DNA of 64,000 nucleotides from Enterococcus_D entomosocium. GTDB lineage: Bacteria; Bacillota; Bacilli; Lactobacillales; Enterococcaceae. A program made the translations under genes and the position numbers. The stretch lies in assembly GCF_030441895.1 (NCBI RefSeq), contig NZ_JARJAS010000001.1; one strand, 5' to 3'. The notes under the pieces were generated by a model. That model saw nothing but the letters and a program-made list of their open reading frames with translations, did no database searches and had not been told where the DNA came from. Below are positions 1 to 8,501 of this stretch, piece after piece; the stretch's first letter is position 1; each line of letters starts with the position of its first letter.

Positions 1-78
1 GTGAATCGATTAAAAAAACAAAGACCTATTTTCTTTAATGAAAACCTAAGTGAAAGCGCACCAAAGAAAAAAGGGTAC

Positions 79-104
79 AAAAAAAGCCGTTCAAAACGAA
101 CGGC
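79..104 (-). terminator. rpmB intrinsic terminator
   Basis: Read on the minus strand, a 7-bp stem GCCGTTC / GAACGGC with a 5-nt loop is followed by a run of seven T, directly after the rpmB stop codon. This is a standard Rho-independent terminator for the single-gene L28 transcript. Bases 1-78 hold no gene that I can support. Confidence 0.85.
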
Positions 105-117
105 CGAAAAGGTCTAA

Positions 118-306
118 TTATACGCGCTCAACTTTTCCAGATTTCAAAGCACGAGTTGACACCCAAACTTTTTTAGGTTTTCCGTCAATCATAACGCGAA
201 CTTTTTGCAAGTTAGGTTTCACAGTACGTTTTGTCGCATTCATTGCGTGAGAACGATTGTTTCCACTTGCAGTTTTACGTCCAGTAAAGTAACAAACTTT
301 AGCCAT
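118..306 (-). CDS. rpmB: 50S ribosomal protein L28
   Basis: Sixty-two residues, the normal length for L28, starting MAKVCYFTGRKTASGNNRSH and ending in the family-typical ALKSGKVERV. It is a structural protein of the large ribosomal subunit. Only one cysteine (C5) is present, so this is the zinc-independent form. A GGAGG ribosome site precedes the ATG. The gene is monocistronic and transcribed away from the Asp23-like/fakA operon, the arrangement known from Bacillus and other enterococci. Confidence 0.97.
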   Translation of the reverse strand: MAKVCYFTGRKTASGNNRSHAMNATKRTVKPNLQKVRVMIDGKPKKVWVSTRALKSGKVERV

Positions 307-363
307 GTGGTTATTTCCTCCTTTGCCTTGATGTTGGAGCGCTATTTCAGCTCATACCATCTG

Positions 364-392
364 AATTTATCACAGAAAGGTGAAAAAAGCAA
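364..392 (-). promoter_or_regulatory. Candidate rpmB promoter
   Basis: On the minus strand TTGCTT (387-392) and TAAATT (364-369) are separated by 17 bp, about 60 bp upstream of the rpmB start. Both hexamers are imperfect sigma-A boxes. The rest of 307-572 is divergent promoter DNA for rpmB and the Asp23-like gene, and I see no gene in it. Confidence 0.4.
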
Positions 393-572
393 GAGTAATT
401 TTCAAGAAACATTGACTTTTCCCAGTAAACATTGTAAATTAAACAAGGTCGAAATGCAAGACGTTTGGTCAGAAAGCCCCTTTTCATATGTCTCATCCTT
501 TTATTTGCGGTACAGCTATGATAAAATATGTAAGAAGAAAGATGGGTCATGCCCATTGAAGGAGGCTATAAA

Positions 573-935
573 ATGGCTGTAAAAATTCAAACCTCATCAG
601 GTATTATTGAAATCAGCAATGAAGTCATTGCAACAGTGGTCGGAGGCGCAGCAACAGATGTGTTCGGCATTGTTGGTATGGCTAGCAAGAAACAAATCAA
701 AGATAACATCAATGAAATTTTACGAAAAGAAAATTATTCTCGCGGTGTCGTTGTCCGCCAAGAAGAAAACGGCATTGCAGTGGATGTATACACGATTGTT
801 AGCTATGGAACAAAAATTTCCGAAGTTTCCCGCAACGTGCAGGAAAAAGTGAAATACAACTTAGAAACGATGCTAGGTGTATCTGCGAACTCGGTAAATG
901 TATTTGTTCAAGGCGTACGTGTACTGCCAGATTAG
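573..935 (+). CDS. Asp23/Gls24 family protein (YloU-like)
   Basis: A 120-residue Asp23/Gls24-family protein (begins MAVKIQTSSGIIEISNEVIA). The ATG at 573 is chosen because GAAGGAGG ends 8 nt upstream; an in-frame ATG at 549 lies before that ribosome site. Proteins of this family are small, envelope-linked or alkaline-shock factors whose exact biochemistry is unsettled. The gene stands just upstream of fakA, as yloU does before yloV in Bacillus, so co-transcription and a link to fatty acid kinase are plausible but inferred. A second family member lies at 35721. Confidence 0.88.
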   Translation: MAVKIQTSSGIIEISNEVIATVVGGAATDVFGIVGMASKKQIKDNINEILRKENYSRGVVVRQEENGIAVDVYTIVSYGTKISEVSRNVQEKVKYNLETMLGVSANSVNVFVQGVRVLPD

Positions 936-981
936 GCAAGGGATCCGTTCATGGCGGATGATTTTAAGGAGGACTATCTAA

Positions 982-2664
982 GTGAAGGTAACGAATATCA
1001 GCGCAAGTCAGTTTCAAGAAATGGTGCAGGCAGGCGCGGCTCGTCTACAAGTTAATGCAGAGTTTGTCAACTCATTGAATGTGTTTCCTGTTCCAGATGG
1101 AGACACCGGGACAAACATGAATCTATCCATGACCAGTGGAGCAAAAGCTGTCGCAGATGCGACTTCAGAAAACGTCGGCGATCTTGCCGCTACACTTTCA
1201 AAAGGACTATTGATGGGCGCACGTGGGAATTCCGGCGTCATTTTGTCTCAATTATTCCGCGGTTTTTCTAAAGCTATCCCGACCGCAGAAACACTCACTG
1301 CACCAGAATTGGCTCAAGCCTTTACTCATGGAGTAGAAACCGCCTATAAAGCAGTCATGAAACCTGTGGAAGGAACCATCTTGACTGTGGCACGCATCTC
1401 AGCTGAATATGGCGAGAAAAAAGCACAAACTACCGATGATTGTATCGAAGTGATGAAAGCCGTGGTTCACGGCGCAAAACGTTCATTGGCGAAAACCCCT
1501 GATCTATTGCCCGTCTTAAAAGAAGTCGGCGTGGTAGATAGCGGCGGTCAAGGATTGTTGTTTATCTATGAAGGCTTCTTAAATGCATTGACTGGGGAAT
1601 ACCCAGCCGATGAAATCTTCGAACCTTCCCCAGCGGCTATGGACGAAATGGTCAATGCCGAACATCATCGCAGCGTTCAAGGGCACTTAGCGACAGAAGA
1701 CATCACCTTTGGTTATTGTACAGAAATCATGGTGAAGATCGGTGAAGGTCCGACTGTAGATAGTGAATTTGATTATGAAACATTCCGTAATTACTTAAAC
1801 GAGTTAGGGGATTCCTTATTAGTGGTCAATGACGATGAGATCATCAAAGTCCATGTCCATACGGAACATCCCGGCGAAGTTATGAATTATGGTCAAAAAT
1901 TCGGTTCGTTGGTGAAAATCAAAGTCGATAACATGCGTCTTCAGCATGAAACGATCTTGGAACACGATCAGCAAGAAGCAAAAACTGCACCAGTAAAACG
2001 TCCGCGGACACCATTTGCGATCATCGCGATCGCGGCTGGCGAAGGCTTGAAAGAATTGTTTACTAGCCTAGGCGCTTCTTATGTCATCAGTGGTGGCCAA
2101 ACGATGAACCCAAGTACAGAAGACATTTTGGTGGCAATCAATGAAGTCAATGCTGATCAAGTGATCGTATTACCGAACAACAAAAATATCTTTATGGCTG
2201 CGCAGCAAGCAGCGGAAGTTTCCGAGATTCCAGTAGCGGTTGTTGAAACACGGACGATCTCTCAAGGGATGACGGCGATGCTAGCCTTCCACGAGCAATC
2301 CACACTAGCTGAAAACCAGCAAGCGATGACTGATGTCTTAGCAAGTGTTGTCAGTGGCTCAGTGACCCATGCGATCCGTAATACATCAATTGATGGCATC
2401 GAAATCACAGAAGGCGACTTCTTAGGAATGGTGGACGGCAAAATCGTTGTTTCTGTTCCCGATCGTTTCTCTGCTTCGATGACTACCTTAGAAAAAATGA
2501 TCACAGAAGATACTGAGATCGTCACCATCATTATCGGTGAAGAAGGCAAAGCCAAAGAAGCAGCGAAAATCGAAGAAGCGATCGTTGAACTGCATCCTGA
2601 GATCGAAGTAGAGATCCATCAAGGAGATCAGCCGGTTTATCCATATCTTTTCTCAGCAGAATAA
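982..2664 (+). CDS. fakA: Fatty acid kinase ATP-binding subunit FakA (DhaL/DegV-like, YloV)
   Basis: A 560-residue protein with an N-terminal DhaL (DAK2) kinase domain. The metal-binding motif PDGDTG at residues 38-43 sits in NSLNVFPVPDGDTGTNM, and the C-terminal half is typical of the FakA/YloV family. With a FakB fatty-acid-binding partner it phosphorylates exogenous fatty acids to acyl-phosphates, which PlsX and PlsY channel into phospholipid; plsX lies 2 kb downstream. The start is GTG behind AAGGAGGA. Length is normal and no frame problem is visible. Confidence 0.92.
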   Translation: MKVTNISASQFQEMVQAGAARLQVNAEFVNSLNVFPVPDGDTGTNMNLSMTSGAKAVADATSENVGDLAATLSKGLLMGARGNSGVILSQLFRGFSKAIPTAETLTAPELAQAFTHGVETAYKAVMKPVEGTILTVARISAEYGEKKAQTTDDCIEVMKAVVHGAKRSLAKTPDLLPVLKEVGVVDSGGQGLLFIYEGFLNALTGEYPADEIFEPSPAAMDEMVNAEHHRSVQGHLATEDITFGYCTEIMVKIGEGPTVDSEFDYETFRNYLNELGDSLLVVNDDEIIKVHVHTEHPGEVMNYGQKFGSLVKIKVDNMRLQHETILEHDQQEAKTAPVKRPRTPFAIIAIAAGEGLKELFTSLGASYVISGGQTMNPSTEDILVAINEVNADQVIVLPNNKNIFMAAQQAAEVSEIPVAVVETRTISQGMTAMLAFHEQSTLAENQQAMTDVLASVVSGSVTHAIRNTSIDGIEITEGDFLGMVDGKIVVSVPDRFSASMTTLEKMITEDTEIVTIIIGEEGKAKEAAKIEEAIVELHPEIEVEIHQGDQPVYPYLFSAE

Positions 2665-2675
2665 ACAAATTAGGC

Positions 2676-2719
2676 GGCGGGGGCAAAAATCGTAGATGAT
2701 TTTTGGCTCCGTCTTTTTC
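2676..2719 (+). terminator. Hairpin with T-run between fakA and recG
   Basis: The stem CAAAAATC / GATTTTTG (loop GTAGAT) is extended, after one G-G mismatch, by about seven more pairs including two G-T pairs, and is followed by TTTTT at 2714-2718. It lies between the fakA stop and the recG ribosome site, so recG is probably expressed by read-through or from its own start. Confidence 0.6.
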
Positions 2720-2777
2720 TATGAATGCAGGAACCCCTGCAATGAATCAAAATCACTTTTGGAAAAGGAGGGTACCT

Positions 2778-4808
2778 ATGCTAAATCAGCCACTTACGGT
2801 ATTAAAGGGTGTCGGGGAAAAACGCGCCCAAGACTTGGCAAGTTTAGGGATCGAAACCATCGAAGACCTGCTGAAGTATTATCCGTTTCGTTATGAAGAC
2901 ATTCAAGAACGGCAATTAGCGGAGATTCAAGACCAAGAAAAAGTAACGATCAAGGGGATCGTCGTTTCCCCGCCAGTCGTCAATCGCTTTGGCTATAAAA
3001 AAAGTCGGTTGCAATTTCGCATGATGCAAGACCACGATGTCTTTAATGTCTCCTTTTTCAATCAGCCTTATTTGAAGGACAAAGTAGAGGTCTCAGAAGA
3101 GATCGCCGTCTATGGCAAATGGGACGCCAAACGCAAAGGACTGACGGGGATGAAGATTCTTGGTAGTAAAAGTGGCGAAGACTTTGCACCGATCTATCAT
3201 GTCAATAAAGCCGTGCGTCAAAGTGTTTTGATCGAACTGATCAAACAGGCATTTCTTGATTTTGGTGATCAGATCACGGAGATCTTGCCTTTGTCATTGA
3301 TCGAAAAATATCGGTTGTTGGATCGAAAATCCGCGATGTTTGCAATGCATTTTCCCAAAGATCCCCAAGAGAGCCATCAAGCGAAGCGTCGGGTGATTTT
3401 TGAAGAGTTCTTTTTGTTCCAAATGCAGATCCAAGGACTGAAGAAAAGCGAAAAAGCCGAGAAAAACGGCTTGGCGATCGATTATGATGTGCAACGCTTG
3501 AAAGAATTTACTCGTAAACTGCCCTTTGAATTGACGAATGCGCAAAAGCGCGTGACCAATGAAATCTGCCATGACCTGAAAAGTCCGCAGCACATGCAGC
3601 GGCTCTTGCAAGGAGATGTAGGGAGCGGGAAAACAGTCGTTGCGGCGATCGCCCTCTATGCTACGATGACGGCTGGCTTTCAGGGCGCACTGATGGTGCC
3701 GACTGAAATTTTGGCCCAACAGCACCTAGAAAGCTTGAATCAACTCTTTGACCCCTTAGAAGTGACCACCGCTCTTTTGACAGGCTCGACCAAACCAAAA
3801 GAACGGCGGGTCATCTTAGAACAATTAGCAGCCGGGGAGATCGATATCATCGTTGGGACCCATGCGCTGATCCAAGAAGGGGTAGACTTTGCACATCTTG
3901 GCTTAGTCATCACCGATGAACAACACCGTTTTGGGGTCAATCAGCGAAAAGTATTAAGGGAAAAAGGCTATCTGCCTGATGTGCTCTTTATGACCGCCAC
4001 ACCAATCCCACGTACACTAGCGATCACCGCCTATGGCGAAATGGATGTTTCGGTGATCGATGAAATGCCGGCAGGACGGATTCCTGTAGAGACTCGCTGG
4101 GTCCGGCCACCGCAGTTTGAATCGATCTTAGAGTGGGCGCAAAAAGAATTGGCACAGGGGCATCAGATGTATGTCATCTGTCCTTTGATCGAAGAATCCG
4201 AAATGCTGGATGTCAAGAATGCCACGGAGATTTATGAGCAGCTGCAAAGTTATTTTTCCCCAACCTATCAAGTAGGGATGTTGCACGGGAAAATGAAGAA
4301 TCAAGAAAAAGACACTATTATGGAAGCATTCAAAGAAAATCAACTGCAGATCTTGGTTTCCACGACGGTCATCGAAGTAGGGGTCAATGTTCCCAATGCG
4401 ACAGTGATGCTGATCATCGATGCTGATCGTTTCGGATTAGCCCAGCTCCACCAATTACGTGGACGGGTAGGACGCGGCGCCGATGCTTCTTACTGTATTT
4501 TGATCGCGAACCCGAAAAATGAGACGGGGGTCGAACGAATGAAAATCATGACAGAAACCACCAACGGCTTTGTAGTCAGCGAAAAAGACCTACAGTTGCG
4601 GGGGCCAGGAGAAGTCTTCGGCAATCGACAATCGGGCTTGCCAGAGTTTGCGGCTGCCGATTTGGTCGCGGATGCCCATATTCTAGAAGTGGCACAAGTC
4701 GAAGCTACCCAGCTTTGGCAAAAAAACAGCTGGCAGCTGTTGCCAGAATTTTCGGCATTGGCGAACTATTTGGCAGCAAAAAAAGCAGACAAACAATTTT
4801 TTGATTAA
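2778..4808 (+). CDS. recG: ATP-dependent DNA helicase RecG
   Basis: A 676-residue superfamily 2 helicase that reverses stalled forks and branch-migrates Holliday junctions. Domains: N-terminal wedge/OB region beginning LNQPLTVLKGVGEKRAQDL, Walker A GDVGSGKT at residues 279-286, DEQH box at 380-383, helicase C domain with QLRGRVGRG, and a TRG-type C-terminus. The ATG at 2778 follows AAAGGAGGG by 5-6 nt; the longer in-frame reading from 2703 would start inside the preceding terminator and is rejected. plsX follows after 45 bp. Confidence 0.96.
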   Translation: MLNQPLTVLKGVGEKRAQDLASLGIETIEDLLKYYPFRYEDIQERQLAEIQDQEKVTIKGIVVSPPVVNRFGYKKSRLQFRMMQDHDVFNVSFFNQPYLKDKVEVSEEIAVYGKWDAKRKGLTGMKILGSKSGEDFAPIYHVNKAVRQSVLIELIKQAFLDFGDQITEILPLSLIEKYRLLDRKSAMFAMHFPKDPQESHQAKRRVIFEEFFLFQMQIQGLKKSEKAEKNGLAIDYDVQRLKEFTRKLPFELTNAQKRVTNEICHDLKSPQHMQRLLQGDVGSGKTVVAAIALYATMTAGFQGALMVPTEILAQQHLESLNQLFDPLEVTTALLTGSTKPKERRVILEQLAAGEIDIIVGTHALIQEGVDFAHLGLVITDEQHRFGVNQRKVLREKGYLPDVLFMTATPIPRTLAITAYGEMDVSVIDEMPAGRIPVETRWVRPPQFESILEWAQKELAQGHQMYVICPLIEESEMLDVKNATEIYEQLQSYFSPTYQVGMLHGKMKNQEKDTIMEAFKENQLQILVSTTVIEVGVNVPNATVMLIIDADRFGLAQLHQLRGRVGRGADASYCILIANPKNETGVERMKIMTETTNGFVVSEKDLQLRGPGEVFGNRQSGLPEFAAADLVADAHILEVAQVEATQLWQKNSWQLLPEFSALANYLAAKKADKQFFD

Positions 4809-4853
4809 AGAATATGCTATACTGATTGGGAAAATGAAGGGAGTGGCAGCGAG

Positions 4854-5873
4854 ATGCGGATTGCTGTTGATGCAATGGGCGGAGACAACGCCCCAAAAGC
4901 GATCGTAGAAGGAGTCATGCTGGCGAAAAAAGACTTTCCAGAGATTGAATTCCTCCTTTACGGAAAAGAAAATGAAATCAAAAAATACATGACGGATGAT
5001 AAAAATGTCACTATCATCCACACAGATGAAAAAATCAATAGTGATGACGAACCCGTCAAAGCAATCAGACGGAAAAAAACTGCTTCAATGGTCTTAGCGG
5101 CACAAGCAGTGAAAAATGGCGAAGCAGATGCGATTTTTTCAGCTGGAAATACCGGTGCCTTGTTAGCGGCTGGTTTGTTTATTGTCGGTCGGATCAAAGG
5201 AATCGATCGTCCAGGATTGATGTCCACAATGCCAGTGATCGGCAAAGATGCTGGCTTTGATATGCTGGATCTAGGTGCCAATGCCGACAATAAACCAGAA
5301 CATTTGGCAAACTATGCCGTCTTAGGATCCTTTTACGCCCAAAAAGTTCGTGGGATCAATCGACCACGGGTCGGCTTGTTAAATAACGGAACGGAAGAAA
5401 CCAAAGGTAGTGAATTAACGAAAAAAGCCTTTGAACTGCTGTCAGCGGATCCTACGATCCACTTTATCGGCAATGTCGAAGCCCGGGAATTACTGGATGG
5501 TGCAGCTGACGTCGTCGTGACAGATGGCTTTACTGGGAACGCTGTTTTGAAATCGATCGAAGGAACCGCCTTGAACTTGATGGCGTTGTTGAAACAATCG
5601 ATTCTTGATTCAGGTACCAAAGGAAAATTAGGCGCATTGTTACTGAAAGATGCATTGCGGAAAGTGAAAAATGAAATGGATTATGCGAAACATGGCGGGG
5701 CCGTATTGTTTGGTTTGAAAGCACCAGTCATCAAAACCCATGGTGCGACAGGACCAGAAGCGGTAGCGTACACCATCAAGCAGATCCATACGATGCTAGC
5801 AACAGATGTCGTGGCACAATTGGTCGCCCACTTTGAAGAAATGCCGGCTGCAAAAGACGAAACGCAATCATAA
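4854..5873 (+). CDS. plsX: Phosphate acyltransferase PlsX
   Basis: A 339-residue PlsX beginning MRIAVDAMGGDNAPKAIVEG, the family N-terminal signature. It converts acyl-ACP and phosphate to acyl-phosphate, the donor used by PlsY for glycerol-3-phosphate acylation. It is a peripheral membrane enzyme. It stands between recG and acpP, as in many Firmicutes, but FapR and the fabD/fabG genes found between plsX and acpP in Bacillus are absent here. Length is normal. Confidence 0.95.
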   Translation: MRIAVDAMGGDNAPKAIVEGVMLAKKDFPEIEFLLYGKENEIKKYMTDDKNVTIIHTDEKINSDDEPVKAIRRKKTASMVLAAQAVKNGEADAIFSAGNTGALLAAGLFIVGRIKGIDRPGLMSTMPVIGKDAGFDMLDLGANADNKPEHLANYAVLGSFYAQKVRGINRPRVGLLNNGTEETKGSELTKKAFELLSADPTIHFIGNVEARELLDGAADVVVTDGFTGNAVLKSIEGTALNLMALLKQSILDSGTKGKLGALLLKDALRKVKNEMDYAKHGGAVLFGLKAPVIKTHGATGPEAVAYTIKQIHTMLATDVVAQLVAHFEEMPAAKDETQS

Positions 5874-5905
5874 TGCAATCATTGTAATGAAATTGCAAAA
5901 AAATC

Positions 5906-5934
5906 TAGACAAAAAGCATAGAAAGCAGTACAAT
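5906..5934 (+). promoter_or_regulatory. acpP promoter
   Basis: TAGACA and TACAAT are separated by 17 bp, each one base off the sigma-A consensus, about 50 bp upstream of the acpP start. This suggests acpP has its own transcript besides any read-through from plsX. Confidence 0.6.
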
Positions 5935-5983
5935 GTTTGTTAGCCATTCTATGTTTTGTGCAAACGCGTGGAGGTGAAGCCAG

Positions 5984-6226
5984 TTGACACGAGATGAAGT
6001 ATTCAAGAAAGTTGCGGTCGTAATCGCCAATCATTTTGAAATTGACGCAGAGAACGTAACGGATACGATGAGCATTAAAGACGACTTGAACGCTGATTCG
6101 ATCAGTGTGATGGAATTCGTCCTTGAACTAGAAGATGAATTTGGTACCGAGATTTCTGATGAAGATGCCGAGCAGATCGAAACAGTCGGTGGAGCGGTTG
6201 ATTATATTTCAAGCCATCTTGCTTAA
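5984..6226 (+). CDS. acpP: Acyl carrier protein
   Basis: An acidic 80-residue acyl carrier protein. The phosphopantetheine attachment serine is S39 in the motif D-S-I-S (usually DSLD), within DDLNADSISVMEFVLELEDEF. It carries the growing acyl chain during fatty acid synthesis and supplies PlsX. The start is TTG at 5984, placed 7-8 nt after GGAGGTG. Because the serine context differs slightly from the canonical DSLD, a second ACP for the main fab cluster could exist elsewhere in the genome; that cannot be judged here. Confidence 0.93.
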   Translation: MTRDEVFKKVAVVIANHFEIDAENVTDTMSIKDDLNADSISVMEFVLELEDEFGTEISDEDAEQIETVGGAVDYISSHLA

Positions 6227-6236
6227 GACAGACATA

Positions 6237-6270
6237 AGAGCTAAGTCCTAGATGACTTAGCTCTTTCTTT
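6237..6270 (+). terminator. acpP intrinsic terminator
   Basis: An 11-bp perfect stem AGAGCTAAGTC / GACTTAGCTCT with a 6-nt loop, followed by TTCTTTC. It closes the plsX-acpP unit before the opp operon. Confidence 0.8.
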
Positions 6271-6370
6271 CTCATAATTGATCCGCTGTGATTTGGGCGG
6301 TTTTTCTTTAGAATCGAAATCAAAAAAACGATCGTTAAACCTGACATGACGGCGTTGGAAGCATAATGTA

Positions 6371-6385
6371 AATTTTCTGAAAATT
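6371..6385 (+). promoter_or_regulatory. CodY box (perfect) upstream of opp
   Basis: The 15-mer AATTTTCTGAAAATT matches the CodY consensus AATTTTCWGAAAATT at every position. It lies 24 bp upstream of the opp -35 hexamer. CodY represses peptide uptake genes in related lactic acid bacteria when branched-chain amino acids and GTP are plentiful; the same control is inferred here. Confidence 0.8.
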
Positions 6386-6395
6386 CAGTGTATTA

Positions 6396-6437
6396 AGTTT
6401 TCTGGGACTTGCATTATTGTTAGCATTTCTATATAAT
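6396..6437 (+). promoter_or_regulatory. opp operon promoter with second CodY-like site
   Basis: TTGCAT (6409-6414) and TATAAT (6432-6437) have 17-bp spacing, near-consensus sigma-A. A weaker CodY-like 15-mer AGTTTTCTGGGACTT (11/15) at 6396-6410 overlaps the -35 box, so bound CodY would block RNA polymerase. The transcript has a leader of about 105 nt before oppD. The rest of 6271-6548 is AT-rich and holds no gene. Confidence 0.75.
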
Positions 6438-6548
6438 TATTAAGAATATATTATACAATGTTAAGAAAGCTTTTGGAAATGAAATGCATGTTCCTTCTTT
6501 TTTACATTAAAACGCAAGACATCTTAGAAAGTAGAGAGGGGTATTCGA

Positions 6549-7556
6549 TTGTCCAGAGATAATCAATTACTAGATGTTCAAAACCTTCACACAGGTTTTC
6601 GTATCAAAGACGATTACTATGACGCAGTAGATGGTATTTCTTTTACACTGGATCGTAATGAGATCTTAGCAATCGTAGGAGAATCTGGTTGCGGAAAAAG
6701 TACGTTGGCTACAACGATCATGGGGCTACATGACCCAAACAACACGAAAATCACTGGGGAAATCTTATATAAAGATTTAAACTTGTCAAACTTAAATGAA
6801 ACGTTATACAACAAAATTCGCGGAAATGATATTGGGATGATTTTCCAAGATCCGTTGTCTGCACTGAATCCGTTGATGCGGATCGAAGACCAAATCAAAG
6901 AAGGTTTGTCTTATCATACAGATATGAATGCCGAACAGCGCCAAGCACGAGCATTAGAATTATTAGAACAAGTTGGGATTCCAAATCCGCCACGTGTAGG
7001 ACGTCAATACCCTCATGAATTGTCTGGTGGGATGCGTCAGCGGGTCATCATCGCGATCGCGATTGCTTGTAAACCGCCAATCATCATTGCGGATGAGCCA
7101 ACGACAGCGTTGGACGTGACGATCCAAGCACAGATCCTTGATCTACTAAAAGATTTGCAAGAAGAAACGCAAACGGGGATCATTTTGATCACCCACGATT
7201 TAGGTGTCGTAGCGGAGATGGCCGACCGAGTAGCCGTAATGTATGGGGGACAGTTTGTGGAAGTCGCATCAGCCGAAGAGTTGTTTGCCAATCCGAAACA
7301 TCCATACACCCGCTCATTGCTTAACTCGATCCCTCAAGAAAATTCTCAAGACAGTGAACTGCATGTGATCGAAGGGGTGGTTCCTTCCTTGAAAAATATG
7401 CCTCGGACTGGTTGTCGGTTTGCTGCACGGATTCCTTGGATCCCTGAAAGCGACCACGAAGCAAACCCAGTCTTGCATGAAGTAGCACCTGATCATTTGG
7501 TCCGTTGCACATGCTACAAGCATTTTCATTTTAGAGACGAAGAAGGAGAAGTGTAG
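6549..7556 (+). CDS. oppD: Oligopeptide ABC transporter ATP-binding protein OppD
   Basis: A 335-residue ABC ATPase of the Opp/Dpp class. Walker A GESGCGKST is at residues 44-52, followed by the signature LSGGMRQR and Walker B IIIADEPTTALD. With OppF it powers uptake of oligopeptides through OppBC. The start is TTG at 6549 after AGAGAGGGG. The C-terminal oligopeptide-transporter tail reads GCRFAARIPW and RCTC, so two of the usual four cysteines of the iron-sulfur-type tail are missing. It is the first gene of oppDFBCA and abuts oppF directly. Confidence 0.95.
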   Translation: MSRDNQLLDVQNLHTGFRIKDDYYDAVDGISFTLDRNEILAIVGESGCGKSTLATTIMGLHDPNNTKITGEILYKDLNLSNLNETLYNKIRGNDIGMIFQDPLSALNPLMRIEDQIKEGLSYHTDMNAEQRQARALELLEQVGIPNPPRVGRQYPHELSGGMRQRVIIAIAIACKPPIIIADEPTTALDVTIQAQILDLLKDLQEETQTGIILITHDLGVVAEMADRVAVMYGGQFVEVASAEELFANPKHPYTRSLLNSIPQENSQDSELHVIEGVVPSLKNMPRTGCRFAARIPWIPESDHEANPVLHEVAPDHLVRCTCYKHFHFRDEEGEV

Positions 7557-8501
7557 ATGACAGAATTAATTACAATCAAAGATCTGAAAGTCCACTATCC
7601 TATTCGCAGCGGATTCTTCAACCGCGTCACGGATCACGTGTACGCCGTTGATGGTGTGGACTTCGTCATTGAAAAAGGAAAAACCTACGGATTGGTTGGT
7701 GAGTCTGGTTCTGGTAAATCCACAACTGGGAAAGCTATCGTTGGGTTAGAAAAAATCACTAGCGGCGAAATCATTTATGATGGGCAAGACGTGACTAAAC
7801 GTTCTGTCCGCAAGAAAATGAACTACAACAAAGATGTCCAAATGATTTTCCAAGATTCAATGTCTAGCTTGAATCCTAAAAAACGTGTGGTGGACATTAT
7901 CGCAGAACCATTGCGCAACTTTGAACGCTTAAGCGATCAAGAAGAGAAAACACGTGTGAAAAGTTTGTTGGATATCGTTGGGATGCCAGAAGATGCCCTA
8001 TACAAATATCCGCATGAATTCTCTGGCGGACAACGTCAACGGTTAGGGGTTGCCCGTGCGGTAGCTTCCAATCCAAAACTGATCGTCGCCGATGAGCCGG
8101 TTTCAGCTCTTGACTTATCCGTGCAAGCACAGGTACTGAACTTTATGAAACGGATCCAGCAAGAATTCGGCTTAAGTTTCTTATTTATCTCTCATGACTT
8201 AGGGGTCGTAAAACATATGTGCGACAATATCGCCATCATGTACAAAGGCCGCTTCGTTGAGATCGGGACTCGGGAAGATATCTACCAAGACCCGCGTCAC
8301 ATCTATACAAAACGTTTATTATCAGCGATTCCTCAAATCGACGTAAAAAATCGCGATGCTCACAAAGAAAACCGCCGCAAGGTCGAGTTGGAATATGTGA
8401 CCCATCAAAAAGATTACTACGACGAATCTGGCAGAGTGTATGACTTGCGTAAAATCACCGAGTCGCACCAAGTCGCATTGAAAAACGGGGGTGCTGAATA
8501 A
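7557..8501 (+). CDS. oppF: Oligopeptide ABC transporter ATP-binding protein OppF
   Basis: A 314-residue ABC ATPase with Walker A GESGSGKST, signature FSGGQRQRLG and Walker B LIVADEPVSALD. It is the second nucleotide-binding subunit of the Opp importer and works as a heterodimer with OppD. The start codon follows the oppD stop directly, behind GAAGGAGAA, and the end overlaps the oppB start by one base, so the genes are translationally coupled. Confidence 0.95.
   Translation: MTELITIKDLKVHYPIRSGFFNRVTDHVYAVDGVDFVIEKGKTYGLVGESGSGKSTTGKAIVGLEKITSGEIIYDGQDVTKRSVRKKMNYNKDVQMIFQDSMSSLNPKKRVVDIIAEPLRNFERLSDQEEKTRVKSLLDIVGMPEDALYKYPHEFSGGQRQRLGVARAVASNPKLIVADEPVSALDLSVQAQVLNFMKRIQQEFGLSFLFISHDLGVVKHMCDNIAIMYKGRFVEIGTREDIYQDPRHIYTKRLLSAIPQIDVKNRDAHKENRRKVELEYVTHQKDYYDESGRVYDLRKITESHQVALKNGGAE

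Noticed and set aside
205..582. 125-residue plus-strand frame across the rpmB / Asp23-like intergenic region
   Set aside because: It begins antisense to rpmB and runs through promoter DNA into the start of the Asp23-like gene in a different frame.
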